Part shown: in pieces, positions 38,038 to 47,681 of the stretch
How positions within the stretch are numbered: the first letter of the stretch is position 1
How the letters are laid out: each line of letters opens with the position of its first letter
Assembly: GCF_003012705.1 (NCBI RefSeq)
Contig: NZ_PXYL01000003.1
Coordinates: forward strand, 434,001 to 498,000
DNA: 64,000 bases
Direction: 5' to 3'
DNA from: Pseudaminobacter soli (ex Li et al. 2025)
GTDB taxonomy: Bacteria; Pseudomonadota; Alphaproteobacteria; Rhizobiales; Rhizobiaceae
Program-made: the position numbers and the translations under genes
Notes under the pieces: model-generated
The model's database searches: none
What the model was told of the DNA's origin: nothing
What the model saw: the letters and a program-made list of their open reading frames with translations, nothing else

Positions 38038-38542
38038 AGCTGCCGGCGCCGCCCAGCGTGGTAACGGCGCGGCGGTTCTGCGACCAGCAGGAGATGTCGT
38101 CGCAGACGGCAACCGGGCGTTCCTTGCCGTAGGAGATGGTGCGGATGCGGTTGGCGGCAACGCCGCGGCCGACCAGGTAGTCGCGGGTGGCGGCGGCGCG
38201 GCGGGCGCCGAGAGCCAGGTTGTACTCGCGGGTGCCGCGTTCGTCGGCGTGACCTTCGACCACGATCGCATACTGCGAGTACTTGTTCAGCCACTGGGCC
38301 TGGCGGGCCAGGATGCCCTGGGCGTCGGCGCGGATCGACGTGGAGTCGGTGTCGAAGAAAATGCGGTCGCCGACATTCACGGTGAAGTCCTGGGCGGAAC
38401 CCGGCGTCGCGGCGCCGGCGCCACCGAGGCCAAGATCGGCCGCGCTGTTCGGGGTCTTCTTCGAGGCGCAGCCGGCGAGCGCCAGCGATGCCACCAGGGC
38501 AATGGCCACGGGGTTGGTTGCAAGTTTAGCGATGCGGCGCAT
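38036..38542 (-). CDS. pal: Peptidoglycan-associated lipoprotein Pal
   Basis: Outer-membrane lipoprotein that binds peptidoglycan and TolB; 168 residues. Lipobox LALAGC with lipid Cys at about residue 25. The OmpA-type domain runs from about residue 65 (VGDRIFFDTDSTSIRADAQG) through VVEGHADERGTREYNLALGA to YGKERPVAVCDD. ATG 38542 is preceded by AAGGAGAGG; an ATG six codons earlier lacks such a site. The TAA stop coincides with the end of the mosaic element, so the last codons abut repeat DNA. 205 bases after tolB. Confidence 0.95.
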   Translation of the reverse strand: MRRIAKLATNPVAIALVASLALAGCASKKTPNSAADLGLGGAGAATPGSAQDFTVNVGDRIFFDTDSTSIRADAQGILARQAQWLNKYSQYAIVVEGHADERGTREYNLALGARRAAATRDYLVGRGVAANRIRTISYGKERPVAVCDDISCWSQNRRAVTTLGGAGS

Positions 38543-38747
38543 CCCGCCTCTCCTTCGCATTCGAGTGATTTCGTTGATCGACCAGTAACCACATTGAGGT
38601 TAACCGGCGTACAAGAAACATGGTTAACGTTTGATTGCGGCCGCCCGTCCGCGACCCTGTGCCTATGTCTCATTTCGCGCGCACCCTAGGCCTAAATGCG
38701 GCGGAAGCGCGGCGATTCGGTGAAACGTCGCGCTTCGCAAGGCATTG

Positions 38748-40064
38748 CTACTCGAGCAGCGGGGACCAGGCCGGGTCGGAGGCGAAATTCGCCGTCGGGA
38801 TCGCCTGCTCGTTGCGGCCGGTCAGGTCGATCGAGTAGAGGCGCGGACCGCCCGAGCCGGCGGCCTCGCGGAAGAACATGAGCACGCGGCCGTTCGGCGC
38901 CCAGGTCGGGCCCTCCTGCTGGAAGCCGCTCGTCAGGATGCGCTCGCCCGAGCCGTCGGTCTTCATCACGCCGATCTGGAACTGGCCGCCCGACTGCTTG
39001 GTGAAGGCGATCAGGTCGCCGCGCGGCGACCATACCGGCGTCGAATAGGTGCCTTCGCCGAAGGAGATGCGGGTCTGGCCCGAGCCATCGGCGCCCATCA
39101 CGTAGATCTGCGGCCGGCCGCCACGGTCGGAGGTGAAGACGATCTTGGAGCCGTCCGGCGAATAGGAGGGCGAGGTGTCGATGGCGCTGGAATTGGTCAG
39201 GCGCGTGGTGGTGCGGCTGCGCAGGTCCATCGAGAAGATGTTGGAGTTACCGTCGTCGCGCAGCAGGCTCATGATCACCCGCTGGCCGTCCGGCGAGAAG
39301 CGCGGCGCAAAGGTCATGCCCGGAAAATTACCGACGAGCTCGCGCTGGCCGGTTTCGATCTGCAGCAGATAGACCTGCGGCTGACCGCTTTCATAGGACA
39401 TGTAGGTGATTTCCTGGCGCGACGGCGAGAAGCGCGGCGTCATGGCGATCGAGCGGCCGTCCGACAGGTAGCGCACATTGGCGCCGTCCTGGTCCATGAT
39501 GGCCAGGCGCCGCTTGCGCTGGGTCTTGGCGCCGGATTCGTCGACGAAGGCGATGCGCGTGTCGAAATAGCCCTTTTCGCCGGTCAGCCGCTCATAGATG
39601 GCGTCGGCGATGATGTGGGCCACGCGACGCGAATTGGCCTTGGAGGAGAAGAACTGCTCGCCCACCAGCTGCTGGCCGGCAAAGGTGTCCCAGAGGCGGA
39701 ACTGCGCGCGCAAGCGGCCGTCGGCCTCCTGGGTCACGCGGCCGGTGACCAGCGCCTGGGCGTTGATGACCTTCCAATCCTCGAAGCGCGGCGAGGCGTC
39801 GGGATTCGAGATCTTTTCGATGAAGGCGCCCTTGTCGATCGGCGCAAACAGGCCCGACCGCTTCAGGTCGGCGGCGACGATGCTGGAGATCTCCGCACCG
39901 ATGCCGTCGCCCGACAGGAAGTCGGTGATGGCGATCGGGAGCGGCTCGACCGTGCCCTTGTTGACGTTGATCTCGACGAGCGCGCGCGCCGGCAGTGTCG
40001 CCACGGCGCTCATCCCGGCGGCCAGCGCGCCCATCAGCATGATCGATTTCAAAAGATGTTTCAT
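38748..40064 (-). CDS. tolB: Tol-Pal translocation protein TolB
   Basis: Periplasmic beta-propeller that binds Pal; 438 residues. Signal peptide [20 protein letters not shown] cleaved after ARA. N-terminal D1 domain with [20 protein letters not shown] and the propeller from about residue 200, with the recurring motif [43 protein letters not shown]. 39 bases after tolA. Confidence 0.97.
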   Translation of the reverse strand: MKHLLKSIMLMGALAAGMSAVATLPARALVEINVNKGTVEPLPIAITDFLSGDGIGAEISSIVAADLKRSGLFAPIDKGAFIEKISNPDASPRFEDWKVINAQALVTGRVTQEADGRLRAQFRLWDTFAGQQLVGEQFFSSKANSRRVAHIIADAIYERLTGEKGYFDTRIAFVDESGAKTQRKRRLAIMDQDGANVRYLSDGRSIAMTPRFSPSRQEITYMSYESGQPQVYLLQIETGQRELVGNFPGMTFAPRFSPDGQRVIMSLLRDDGNSNIFSMDLRSRTTTRLTNSSAIDTSPSYSPDGSKIVFTSDRGGRPQIYVMGADGSGQTRISFGEGTYSTPVWSPRGDLIAFTKQSGGQFQIGVMKTDGSGERILTSGFQQEGPTWAPNGRVLMFFREAAGSGGPRLYSIDLTGRNEQAIPTANFASDPAWSPLLE

Positions 40065-40103
40065 ATAGTTCGGCCTCTTTTGTTCAGACGCGCGTACGCG
40101 GGA

Positions 40104-41180
40104 TCAGAACATCTCGCTTGGATCGAAATTGACGATGACGTCCGCCCAGGCGTCGTATTTGTCGGCGGGAAGGTTGTAGGGCGAGCACTTCAGAACGGCG
40201 CGTCGTGCCGATTCTGCCGCAGCGCGCTCGACGCCGCTGGCGCCGCCACCCGATACGACCTGTGCATCGCCCTCGACCGCGCCATTGCGGTCGAGCTTGA
40301 ACTTCACCGAAACGCGCAGGTTCTGCGCGTCGGCCGCACCGGCCGGGATGTTCCAGCAACGCTGGATCTGGCCACGCAGCGCATCCATCTCGCTTTGCGA
40401 AAGCTTTGCGCCGCTGTTGTTGCTCTTGTCGCCGCCGAGCGAAGCCTGTTCGCTCGAGCGCTTGGCGCCGCCGCCGGACGCCTTCTCCTTGTTGAGAAGG
40501 GCCGTGATTTCGTCGGCGTTGAACGACTTCTCGTCCGACTTCGGGCTCGATGAAGCCTGCTTGGTCGGCTTATCGGGTTCCTTGCGGTCGGGCGTCTTGG
40601 TGGTCTGCGGCTGCTGCGGCTTGGGCTTGGCTTCCGGCGACGGCGCCGACTTGGGCAGCTGCACGGCCTCCGCGGTCGGGCTCTCGGCGGCGATCGCCTC
40701 GGCCACCTGGTCAGGCTTGGGCTCTTCCTTGGGCTGCGGCTGCGGTTGCGGCGTCGGCTCCTTGACCGGTTCCGGCTTGGGCTCGGGCTTCGGTTCGGGC
40801 TGCTTCACCGGCTCGGGCTTCGGCTGATCCGCGGGCTTGGGCGTTGGCTCGGGTGCCGGCGGCGGCGCGTCGGCGGTTTCAACCGGCTTGGGCTTGGCCT
40901 CCGGTGTCGGCTTCTTGTCGGTGTCGACACTATTGTCGCCCACCTTCTGCGCATCGGGCACGGTGTCGGGCCGCTTGGTCGGCTTGGGCGCAGGCTTGTC
41001 CTTCATGGGCGATTTCTTGTCGCCCTGCTGGATCTGGGTAATCGATTCGATCGGAACGATATCGACGGGCAGGGATTCGACGTCCGTCACGTCGAAGGCG
41101 CGCGGCGCCGACAGGGTCAGCAGGCCGAAGCCCAGCGCCACAGCATGCAGGACAACCGATGTTGTAAGACCGGCTCGCAT
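40104..41180 (-). CDS. tolA: Cell envelope protein TolA
   Basis: Inner-membrane protein spanning the periplasm to reach TolB and Pal; 358 residues. One N-terminal span (TTSVVLHAVALGFGLLTLSA). The middle domain is not the long Ala/Lys helix of E. coli but a Pro/Lys/Glu-rich stretch (about 55-190, including PKPEPVKQPEPKPEPKPEP). The C-terminal TonB_C-like domain (about 265-358, RGQIQRCWNIPAGAADAQNL to VIVNFDPSEMF) is the interaction module. It is six bases upstream of tolR on the transcript order tolQ-tolR-tolA-tolB-pal. Confidence 0.93.
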   Translation of the reverse strand: MRAGLTTSVVLHAVALGFGLLTLSAPRAFDVTDVESLPVDIVPIESITQIQQGDKKSPMKDKPAPKPTKRPDTVPDAQKVGDNSVDTDKKPTPEAKPKPVETADAPPPAPEPTPKPADQPKPEPVKQPEPKPEPKPEPVKEPTPQPQPQPKEEPKPDQVAEAIAAESPTAEAVQLPKSAPSPEAKPKPQQPQTTKTPDRKEPDKPTKQASSSPKSDEKSFNADEITALLNKEKASGGGAKRSSEQASLGGDKSNNSGAKLSQSEMDALRGQIQRCWNIPAGAADAQNLRVSVKFKLDRNGAVEGDAQVVSGGGASGVERAAAESARRAVLKCSPYNLPADKYDAWADVIVNFDPSEMF

Positions 41181-41186
41181 GCCTGG

Positions 41187-41639
41187 TTACTTGTCCTGTT
41201 CCTGGAGCGTCACCAGGCCGAGATTCTTGTAGCCGGCGGCGGAAATGCGCGCCATCACCTTCATCACGGTGCCATAGTCGGCGGTCTTGTCGCCGCGCAC
41301 GAAGATGCGCTCTTCATAGCCGGTCTTCGAGATCGCCTCGAGCTTGGCCACGATTTCCTCGAGCTGGATCTCGGTTTCCTGCAGAAAGATCTGGCCCTTG
41401 TCGTTCACCGAAACGGTGATCGGCTGTGTATCGGCATTCATCGCCTTGGCCTGCGTTTCGGGCAGGTCGATCGGTACGCCAACGGTCAGCATCGGCGCTG
41501 CCACCATGAAGATGATGAGCAGCACCAGCATCACGTCCACCATCGGTGTGACGTTGATTTCGGAGATGGGGCCCTTGCGGCCGCGTCGTCTGCCGCGTCC
41601 CCCGCGCCCGGCCCCGCCTGCGCTTACAGACATTCCCAT
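41187..41639 (-). CDS. tolR: Tol-Pal system protein TolR
   Basis: ExbD/TolR-family protein, 150 residues. One span at about 22-43 after a Gly/Arg-rich start, with ISEINVTPMVDVMLVLLIIF holding the proton-carrying Asp (D in MVDVML). Periplasmic C-terminal domain ends the protein. It works with TolQ as a proton-driven motor for TolA. Starts at ATG 41639; ATG 41633 is also possible. Twelve bases after tolQ. Confidence 0.97.
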   Translation of the reverse strand: MGMSVSAGGAGRGGRGRRRGRKGPISEINVTPMVDVMLVLLIIFMVAAPMLTVGVPIDLPETQAKAMNADTQPITVSVNDKGQIFLQETEIQLEEIVAKLEAISKTGYEERIFVRGDKTADYGTVMKVMARISAAGYKNLGLVTLQEQDK

Positions 41640-41651
41640 GATTGCGTCCCC

Positions 41652-42362
41652 TTAGGCCTTCGGGCCCACCTTCTCATCGATTTGGCGCGACAGTATGGCG
41701 GAGAACTCGTCCGCGAAGCCTTCCATGCGCATGCTGAGCTTGCCTGCATCCGCCGACAGCTTGTTGTAGGCGATGACGGCGGGGATGGCGGCCAGAAGGC
41801 CGATTGCGGTCGCCAGCAGCGCCTCGGCGATACCGGGGGCCACGACGGCCAGGTTGGTCGATTTCGAACCGGCGATGGCCTGGAACGAGGTCATGATGCC
41901 GACCACAGTGCCGAACAGGCCGATGAACGGAGCCGCCGAGCCGATGGTCGCGAGGAAGCCGAGCCGGCCTTCCATGCGTTCCATCTCGCGGGTCAGTGCC
42001 AGGTCCATTGCCTTGTCGATGCGGGTCTGCAGCGCCAGCGGCGACTTGGCGCCCTTCTCAAAGCTCTTCTTCCACTCGCGCATCGCGGCCACGAAGATCG
42101 CGCCCATGCCCGTCGTCTTGCGGTCGGAGAGGGTGCGGTAAAGCTCCTCCAGCGACTGGCCGGACCAGAAAACCTGCTCGAAGCGGTTCAGCGCCGCGCG
42201 CATGCGGTTATAGGCGATGGTCTTGTCGACGATGATGGCCCAGGTCCAGATGGAGGCGCCCAGCAGGCCAAGCATGACCAGCTTGACGACCCAGCCTGCC
42301 TGCCAGAACAGCGCCCAGATAGACAATGATGCGCTCGGTTCGGCGAGTGCGAGATTTTCCAT
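41652..42362 (-). CDS. tolQ: Tol-Pal system protein TolQ
   Basis: MotA/TolQ/ExbB-fold motor protein, 236 residues, three spans (about 18-38, 135-157 and 170-195). GLLGASIWTWAIIVDKTIAY and the pair ATIGSAAPFIGLFGTVVGIM and IAEALLATAIGLLAAIPAVI are family hallmarks. First gene of tolQRAB-pal. No ybgC thioesterase gene precedes it, unlike in many Proteobacteria. Confidence 0.97.
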   Translation of the reverse strand: MENLALAEPSASLSIWALFWQAGWVVKLVMLGLLGASIWTWAIIVDKTIAYNRMRAALNRFEQVFWSGQSLEELYRTLSDRKTTGMGAIFVAAMREWKKSFEKGAKSPLALQTRIDKAMDLALTREMERMEGRLGFLATIGSAAPFIGLFGTVVGIMTSFQAIAGSKSTNLAVVAPGIAEALLATAIGLLAAIPAVIAYNKLSADAGKLSMRMEGFADEFSAILSRQIDEKVGPKA

Positions 42363-42734
42363 GATTAGACAGTCCTTAATACTTTCCGGGCCCGGCTCGT
42401 GGCTTTGCCCATGCGCATCATCCCATGTGTGGTCCGTTCGCGCGAAGCTACCGGAATTGTCCCCAAATGCGCCGTTATCGGCCTTTTCGGGGCGAAATTT
42501 GGTGAAAGGAAGGCGCTAAATCCGCACAATCCTCACCAAGTTCTTCATGGACCGTTATGGTTAAAGATGAGTTAGGAATAGGGCAGGCGAAGCGATCGGC
42601 GGTAAGATTATCGGCGCCGCTTGCTGGGGCTCATTGCTTGCCGTTGCGAGACGTCTGTCGATTCCGTGCGTCCGGCTCTGGTATCCCGCCGCGCGGCATT
42701 CTATATTCGCCTCGGCGGTCTGCGCCTCGCGGCA
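42363..42734. other. Intergenic region between tolQ and 6S RNA
   Basis: 372 bases between divergent transcripts. Frames inside it are short and unsupported. A TTAA-N7-TTAG near-match to a CtrA box is at 42561-42575. Promoters of tolQ and of the 6S RNA gene should be here. Confidence 0.5.
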
Positions 42735-42875
42735 GGAGTAACATTTCCCCGGGGCCTTATCGATCCTTAAGGGAGCTGTCCCTGGGAAGACTCGTGGGTT
42801 TTCTCAAACGGCGCCCACCTACTTTGTAGGTTCCCGGGATCGACTTCTCCACCGGTTGCGTGGATCGCCCCTTTC
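42735..42875 (+). ncRNA. ssrS: 6S RNA
   Basis: The alphaproteobacterial 6S signature is clear: GGGGCCTTATCGATCC (42751-42766), TTAAGGGAGCTGTCCCTGG, GGGTTTTC, then CGCCCACCTACTTTGTAGG and TTCCCGGGATCGAC (42831-42844) and GGATCGCCCC. 6S RNA mimics an open promoter and binds housekeeping RNA polymerase in stationary phase. Ends are approximate. Its position just before the 5-FTHF cyclo-ligase gene is the conserved neighbourhood in Proteobacteria. Confidence 0.9.
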
Positions 42876-42981
42876 CCTAAAATCCGGCGGCAGACAGGGT
42901 GCAGGTGTCGCTCTGGCGACGACTTGCGGCGATCGCTTCTTCTATTCTTGTGAGAAGCGACTGGAAGGAGTGGATGAAGCA

Positions 42982-43566
42982 GTGACCGAGATGAAGGCCC
43001 TCAAGAAGGAACTGCGCAATCAGGCGCTGGCGCGCCGCGACGCGCTGCCGGTCGATTGGCGCATCGAAATGTCCCTGCAAATGGCCGACATGGCCGCCAG
43101 CATCCCCGTCGAACCCGGCATGATCGTCTCCGCCTTCTGGCCGATGCGTTCCGAGGTCGACATCCGCCCGCTGATGTTTGCGCTGCGCGACAGGGGCGCG
43201 CGTCTTTGCCTGCCGGCCATCCTCGACAAGACGACCATCGTGTTTCGCGAGCTGGTGCGCGGCGCCGAGCTGGTCGAGATGAGTTTCGGCACCACTGGAC
43301 CGGCGGAAGACGCCCCGGTGCTCGATCCCGAATTGATGCTCATCCCGCTCGCCGCCTTCGACAGGCGCGGCCACCGCATCGGCTACGGCGCCGGCTACTA
43401 CGACCGCGCCATCGCGCGCCTGTACGAACAGGGTATGCGCCCGCGCATGATCGGTATTGCCTTCGATTGCCAGGAAGTTCCGCTGGTGCCGGACGAGCCG
43501 CACGACGTCATCATCCCGGAAATCCTGAGCGAAAGCGGGTTGCGCCGCTTCGGCTCCACTCTATAG
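42982..43566 (+). CDS. 5-formyltetrahydrofolate cyclo-ligase
   Basis: Turns 5-formyl-THF into 5,10-methenyl-THF with ATP; 194 residues (YgfA family). Landmarks: LKKELRNQALARRDALPVD at the N-terminus, ASIPVEPGMIVSAFWPMRSE, and the substrate/ATP motif FDRRGHRIGYGAGYYDRAI. AAGGAG (42965-42970) favours GTG 42982; ATG 42991 is the alternative and gives 191 residues. A longer frame upstream runs into the 6S RNA and is rejected. Confidence 0.93.
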   Translation: MTEMKALKKELRNQALARRDALPVDWRIEMSLQMADMAASIPVEPGMIVSAFWPMRSEVDIRPLMFALRDRGARLCLPAILDKTTIVFRELVRGAELVEMSFGTTGPAEDAPVLDPELMLIPLAAFDRRGHRIGYGAGYYDRAIARLYEQGMRPRMIGIAFDCQEVPLVPDEPHDVIIPEILSESGLRRFGSTL

Positions 43567-43624
43567 AAGGGGGGCCGGCTGCCCGGCATCGACATTTTCC
43601 GCGGTATCAAGGCTTTCTGTTTAT

Positions 43625-44449
43625 ATGAGACTTCTCTTTCTGGGTGACATGGTCGGCAAGTCCGGTCGGACGGCGGTGTGGGAAAAGCTGCCGGGACTGA
43701 TCGTCGACCTCCGACTGGATTTCGTCATCGTCAACGGCGAGAACGCCGCCGGCGGCTTCGGCATCACCGAGGAGATCTTTCGCGAGACGGTGAATGCCGG
43801 CGCCGACGTCGTCACCACCGGCAACCACGTCTGGGATCAGCGCGAGGCGCTGACCTTCGCCCCGCGCGAAGAACGCTTCCTGCGCCCGGTCAATTTCCCG
43901 AAAGGCACGCCGGGCCGCGGCTCGGGCCTTTACATCGCCAAGAACGGCGCGCGCGTGCTGGTGTCCAACATCATGGGCCGCGTCTTCATGCATCCCGAAC
44001 TGGATGATCCCTTCCAGGCGGTCGAGCGCGAGCTTGCGGCCTGCCCGCTGGGCGAGCAGGCGGATGCGGTGGTCATCGACTTCCACGCCGAGGCAACCAG
44101 CGAGAAGATGTGCTTTGCGCATTTCGTCGACGGGCGCGCCAGCCTCGTCGTCGGCACCCACACCCACCAGCCGACCGCCGATCACCAGATCCTCAATGGC
44201 GGCACCGCCTATCTGACGGATGCCGGCATGTGCGGCGACTACGACTCCTCGCTCGGCATGGACAAGGAGGAGCCGCTCAACCGTTTCCTCTCCAAGGTGC
44301 CCAAGGGACGCTTCGAGGCGGCCAGCGGCCCGGCCACGATCTGCGGCGTGGGCGTCGAGATTTCCGACCGCACCGGCCTTGCCGAAAAGATAGCGCCGCT
44401 CAGGCTCGGGCCCCGGCTGGAAGAAACCGTACCTTCCTTCTGGAGCTGA
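43625..44449 (+). CDS. ymdB: YmdB-like metallophosphoesterase
   Basis: TIGR00282-family calcineurin-like phosphoesterase, 274 residues. Metal ligands are seen in LFLGDMVGKSGR, VNGENAAGGFG, VTTGNHVWDQRE and GTHTHQPTAD. The Bacillus and Deinococcus relatives cleave cyclic nucleotides (2',3'-cAMP among them) and YmdB influences cell fate decisions; the bacterial role here is inferred. It lies 58 bases after the cyclo-ligase gene, usual in rhizobia. Confidence 0.92.
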   Translation: MRLLFLGDMVGKSGRTAVWEKLPGLIVDLRLDFVIVNGENAAGGFGITEEIFRETVNAGADVVTTGNHVWDQREALTFAPREERFLRPVNFPKGTPGRGSGLYIAKNGARVLVSNIMGRVFMHPELDDPFQAVERELAACPLGEQADAVVIDFHAEATSEKMCFAHFVDGRASLVVGTHTHQPTADHQILNGGTAYLTDAGMCGDYDSSLGMDKEEPLNRFLSKVPKGRFEAASGPATICGVGVEISDRTGLAEKIAPLRLGPRLEETVPSFWS

Positions 44450-44518
44450 CGTTGACGTAAGGCGAGTGCGTTCCTACCTCTGCCGGAAATCTTCACCGGA
44501 CAGGGGACAACTCCGCAG

Positions 44519-45280
44519 ATGCCGATCATCGAATTTCTGGCGCCGCATTTCGCCTTCCTGAGCGAACCTACGGCCTGGGCGGCCCTTGTCACGCTTGTGG
44601 TGATGGAGGTCGTGCTCGGCATCGACAACCTCATCTTCATCTCGATCCTGACCAACAAGCTGCCCAAGGAGCAGCAATCGCGCGCCCGCCGGTTGGGCAT
44701 CAGCGCCGCGCTCGTCATGCGGCTTCTGCTCCTGGCGACCATCTCGTTCATCGTCCAGCTGACCACGCCGGTCGTCACCCTGTTCGACCATGGCCTCTCC
44801 TGGCGCGACATCATCCTGATCGCCGGCGGCCTGTTCCTCGTCTGGAAGGCCACGACCGAAATCCATCACTCCATGGATCCCAACCACGACACCAGCGAGG
44901 CGCAGGTCAGCGGTACGCTAAAACTGTCGCTGGGCGCGGCGATCTTCCAGATCCTGCTGCTCGACCTGGTGTTCTCGGTCGATTCCATCATCACGGCCGT
45001 CGGCATGACTGACGAGATCGTCATCATGTACATCGCCGTCATCGCGGCGGTGACCGTCATGCTGGTGGCCGCCGATCCGCTGGCGAAGTTCATCGGCCAA
45101 AACCCGTCCATCGTCATGCTGGCGCTGGCCTTCCTGTTGATGATCGGCATGACATTGATTGCCGACGGTATGGGCTACCATGTGCCCAAGGGCTATATTT
45201 ACGCGGCGATGGGTTTCTCGGCGCTGGTCGAGACGCTCAACATGCTGGCCCGGCGCCGAAGGGCAAGCGGCGAACAGTGA
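44519..45280 (+). CDS. TerC family integral membrane protein
   Basis: 253 residues, about seven spans. The two acidic membrane motifs of the family are present: [15 protein letters not shown] and [14 protein letters not shown], with metal-binding Asp/Glu. TerC-type proteins are now thought to export manganese and help load secreted enzymes; tellurite resistance is the older name. It ends in a basic tail ([10 protein letters not shown]). No other ter genes nearby. Confidence 0.92.
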   Translation: MPIIEFLAPHFAFLSEPTAWAALVTLVVMEVVLGIDNLIFISILTNKLPKEQQSRARRLGISAALVMRLLLLATISFIVQLTTPVVTLFDHGLSWRDIILIAGGLFLVWKATTEIHHSMDPNHDTSEAQVSGTLKLSLGAAIFQILLLDLVFSVDSIITAVGMTDEIVIMYIAVIAAVTVMLVAADPLAKFIGQNPSIVMLALAFLLMIGMTLIADGMGYHVPKGYIYAAMGFSALVETLNMLARRRRASGEQ

Positions 45281-45405
45281 CTTTTTTGCCGTTTGCCGGC
45301 GTCTTCAAAGTGCCGGCAAACCGGTTTTTCTGGACGTTGGACGGCGATTTATCTATAAGCCCGGCCATTCCAGATAGCCAAAATCCTATAGCGAACAGGG
45401 GTCCC

Positions 45406-46155
45406 ATGGCCGGCCATTCACAATTTAAGAACATCATGCACCGCAAGGGCCGCCAGGACGCGGTGCGGTCCAAGATGTTTTCCAAGCTCGCGCGCGAAAT
45501 CACGGTTGCGGCCAAGCAGGGCCTGCCCGACCCGGCGATGAACCCGCGCCTGCGCCTTGCCGTGCAGAACGCCAAGGCCGAGTCGATGCCCAAGGACAAC
45601 ATCCAGCGCGCCATCAACAAGGCCTCGGGCGGCGATGCCGAGAACTATGAGGAAGTGCGCTATGAGGGCTACGGCCCGGGCGGCATTGCCGTCATCGTCG
45701 AGGCGCTGACCGACAACCGTAACCGCTCCGCTTCCAACGTCCGCGCTGCCTTCACCAAGGCCGGCGGGGCGCTCGGCGAAACCGGCTCGGTGTCCTTCAT
45801 GTGGGATCGCGTGGGCGAGATCGTCTATCCGACCTCGGCCGGCAGCGCTGACAAGGTCATGGATGCGGCCATCGAGGCTGGCGCCGACGACGTCCAGTCG
45901 GACGAGAACGGCCACACCATCCTCTGCGCCTTCGAAAGCCTCGGCGAAGTGTCCAAGGCGCTCGAAACCTCGCTGGGCGAAGCCCAGTCGCTCAAGGCGA
46001 TCTGGAAGCCGCAGAACAACATCCCGGTCGACGAGGACCGCGCCCAGTCGATCCTCAAGCTCATCGCCACCCTCGAGGACGACGACGACGTGCAGAACGT
46101 CTACGCCAATTTCGAGGTCGACGAAGCCACGCTCGCCAAGCTCAGCGCGGCCTGA
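45406..46155 (+). CDS. yebC: YebC/PmpR family protein
   Basis: 249 residues, [20 protein letters not shown] at the start, the standard family opening, with [20 protein letters not shown] and [20 protein letters not shown]. Long described as a transcriptional regulator; members of the family have also been shown to act on ribosomes stalled at proline stretches. ATG 45406 chosen; a longer frame upstream includes an intergenic palindrome (45292-45320). In rhizobia often near ruvC; here the next gene overlaps its stop. Confidence 0.95.
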   Translation: MAGHSQFKNIMHRKGRQDAVRSKMFSKLAREITVAAKQGLPDPAMNPRLRLAVQNAKAESMPKDNIQRAINKASGGDAENYEEVRYEGYGPGGIAVIVEALTDNRNRSASNVRAAFTKAGGALGETGSVSFMWDRVGEIVYPTSAGSADKVMDAAIEAGADDVQSDENGHTILCAFESLGEVSKALETSLGEAQSLKAIWKPQNNIPVDEDRAQSILKLIATLEDDDDVQNVYANFEVDEATLAKLSAA

Positions 46156-46457
46156 TGACCTCTGCGCCGAAAGCCCGCATAGCCATCACCTACTGCACCC
46201 AGTGCATGTGGATGCTGCGTGCGGGCTGGATGGCGCAGGAACTTCTTTCGACATTCGGCACCGAACTTGGCGAGGTGGCGCTGGTGCCGGGCACCGGCGG
46301 CATCTTCGAGGTCACCTGCAACGGCGAGCTAATCTGGGAGCGCAAACGCGACGGCGGTTTTCCCGAAGCCAAGGTGCTCAAGCAGCGCGTCCGGGACATC
46401 ATCGATCCCGAGCGCGATCTCGGCCATTCTGATCGCAAGGCGGGCGACCCGGCCTGA
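46155..46457 (+). CDS. Selenoprotein W-like (SelT/SelW/SelH) protein
   Basis: 100 residues, thioredoxin-like Rdx family. The redox motif is CTQC (residues 14-17), with Cys where animals may have selenocysteine. ITYCTQCMWMLRAGWMAQELL and the ending of the fold FEVTCNGELIWERKRDGGFP with KVLKQRVRDIIDPERDLGHS are typical. The ATG overlaps the yebC stop (TGATG), so translation is likely coupled. Redox role inferred from the family. Confidence 0.88.
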   Translation: MTSAPKARIAITYCTQCMWMLRAGWMAQELLSTFGTELGEVALVPGTGGIFEVTCNGELIWERKRDGGFPEAKVLKQRVRDIIDPERDLGHSDRKAGDPA

Positions 46458-46581
46458 ATCTGCCTTAGATTTTCACAGCAGGCGCGTGCGCAGCCCTATC
46501 GCCACAGATAAGCGCGAATCGCCTTCCATTCGATGTGCTCACTGATCTTCAGGCAGCAACTCGTCGAGAGCGGAGCCAGGC

Positions 46582-47655
46582 ATGACATCGAAACCACGCG
46601 TTGCAGTTCTCTTCGGCGGTCGCTCCGCCGAGCACGAAGTTTCCATCCTTTCGGCAAGCAATGTGGTCAAGGCGATCGACCCCGCCAGATACGAGGTCGT
46701 GCCGATCGGCATCGGCCGCGACGGACGGTGGTTCCTGACCTCGCTCGGCGCAGACGGCGCATTGCCCAAGGTGCCCGAAACCGGCACGGAGGCGAGCCTT
46801 CTGCCCGGCGGCCAGGGGCGCCTGGTCGCTGTTCCTGACAATGGTGCGCCTTACGAGCTGCCGAAGATCGATGTCCTCTTTCCCGTGTTGCACGGCCCGT
46901 TCGGCGAGGACGGCACGGTGCAGGGCCTGGCCGAGGTCGCGAACGTGCCTTACGTCGGCTGCGGCGTGCTTGGCTCTGCCAACGCAATGGACAAGGACGC
47001 TGCCAAGCGGCTGATGAGGGATGCGGGGCTGCCCGTGGCGCGCGCCGTCACCGTTCATGCCGGCGAGCGGCCTTCCTTCGAGGCGGTGAAGGCCGAACTC
47101 GGCCTGCCGGTCTTCGTCAAGCCGGCGCGCCAGGGCTCTTCGGTGGGCGTGAGCAAGGTCGAGACGGAAGCACAGTTCGGCGCGGCGCTGGGTGAGGCCT
47201 TCAGGCACGACCGCAAGGTGCTGGTCGAGGAATTCGTCGCCGGCCGCGAAGTCGAGTTTGCCGTGCTCGAGCAGGCCGACGGAACGTATATCGTTTCGGT
47301 GCCGGGCGAGATCGTGCCGGCCGCGAGCCATGGCTTCTACACCTATGAGGCCAAGTATGTCGACGCCGCCGGCGCTGCGCTGCGCATTCCCGCCGAGCTG
47401 CCGGAGGCGGAGATGAAGGCACTACAGGACATCGCCCGCAAGGCATTCCTGGCGCTTGGTTGCGAGGGCATGGCGCGTGTCGATTTCTTCGTCCGCGCTG
47501 ATGGCAGCGCGCTCGTCAACGAGCTCAACACCATCCCTGGCTTCACCAATATCAGCATGTATCCCAAGACGCTTGCCGCGAGCGGCATCGCCTATCCCGA
47601 CCTGGTCGGCCGGCTGATCGAACATGCCGTGGCGCGGTGGCAGCGGCAGGGCTGA
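46582..47655 (+). CDS. ddl: D-alanine-D-alanine ligase
   Basis: ATP-grasp enzyme that makes the D-Ala-D-Ala end of the peptidoglycan stem; 357 residues. Landmarks: VAVLFGGRSAEHEVSILSAS, HGPFGEDGTVQGLAEVANVP, FVKPARQGSSVGVSKVE and MARVDFFVRADGSALVNELN with TIPGFTNISMYPK. It is the longer DdlA-like type (about 355 residues). It stands alone rather than in the mur cluster. Confidence 0.96.
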   Translation: MTSKPRVAVLFGGRSAEHEVSILSASNVVKAIDPARYEVVPIGIGRDGRWFLTSLGADGALPKVPETGTEASLLPGGQGRLVAVPDNGAPYELPKIDVLFPVLHGPFGEDGTVQGLAEVANVPYVGCGVLGSANAMDKDAAKRLMRDAGLPVARAVTVHAGERPSFEAVKAELGLPVFVKPARQGSSVGVSKVETEAQFGAALGEAFRHDRKVLVEEFVAGREVEFAVLEQADGTYIVSVPGEIVPAASHGFYTYEAKYVDAAGAALRIPAELPEAEMKALQDIARKAFLALGCEGMARVDFFVRADGSALVNELNTIPGFTNISMYPKTLAASGIAYPDLVGRLIEHAVARWQRQG

Positions 47656-47681
47656 CCGGGACGTCAGCCTCCGCTCACTTT

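Noticed and set aside
42561-42575. CtrA box before the 6S RNA
   Set aside because: TTAA-N7-TTAG has one mismatch and is not placed near a mapped promoter; too weak to annotate.
45292-45320. Rho-independent terminator after the TerC gene
   Set aside because: The TTTGCCGGC/GCCGGCAAA stem has an eleven-base loop and the T-run is offset by CCGG; uncertain, so left out of the features.
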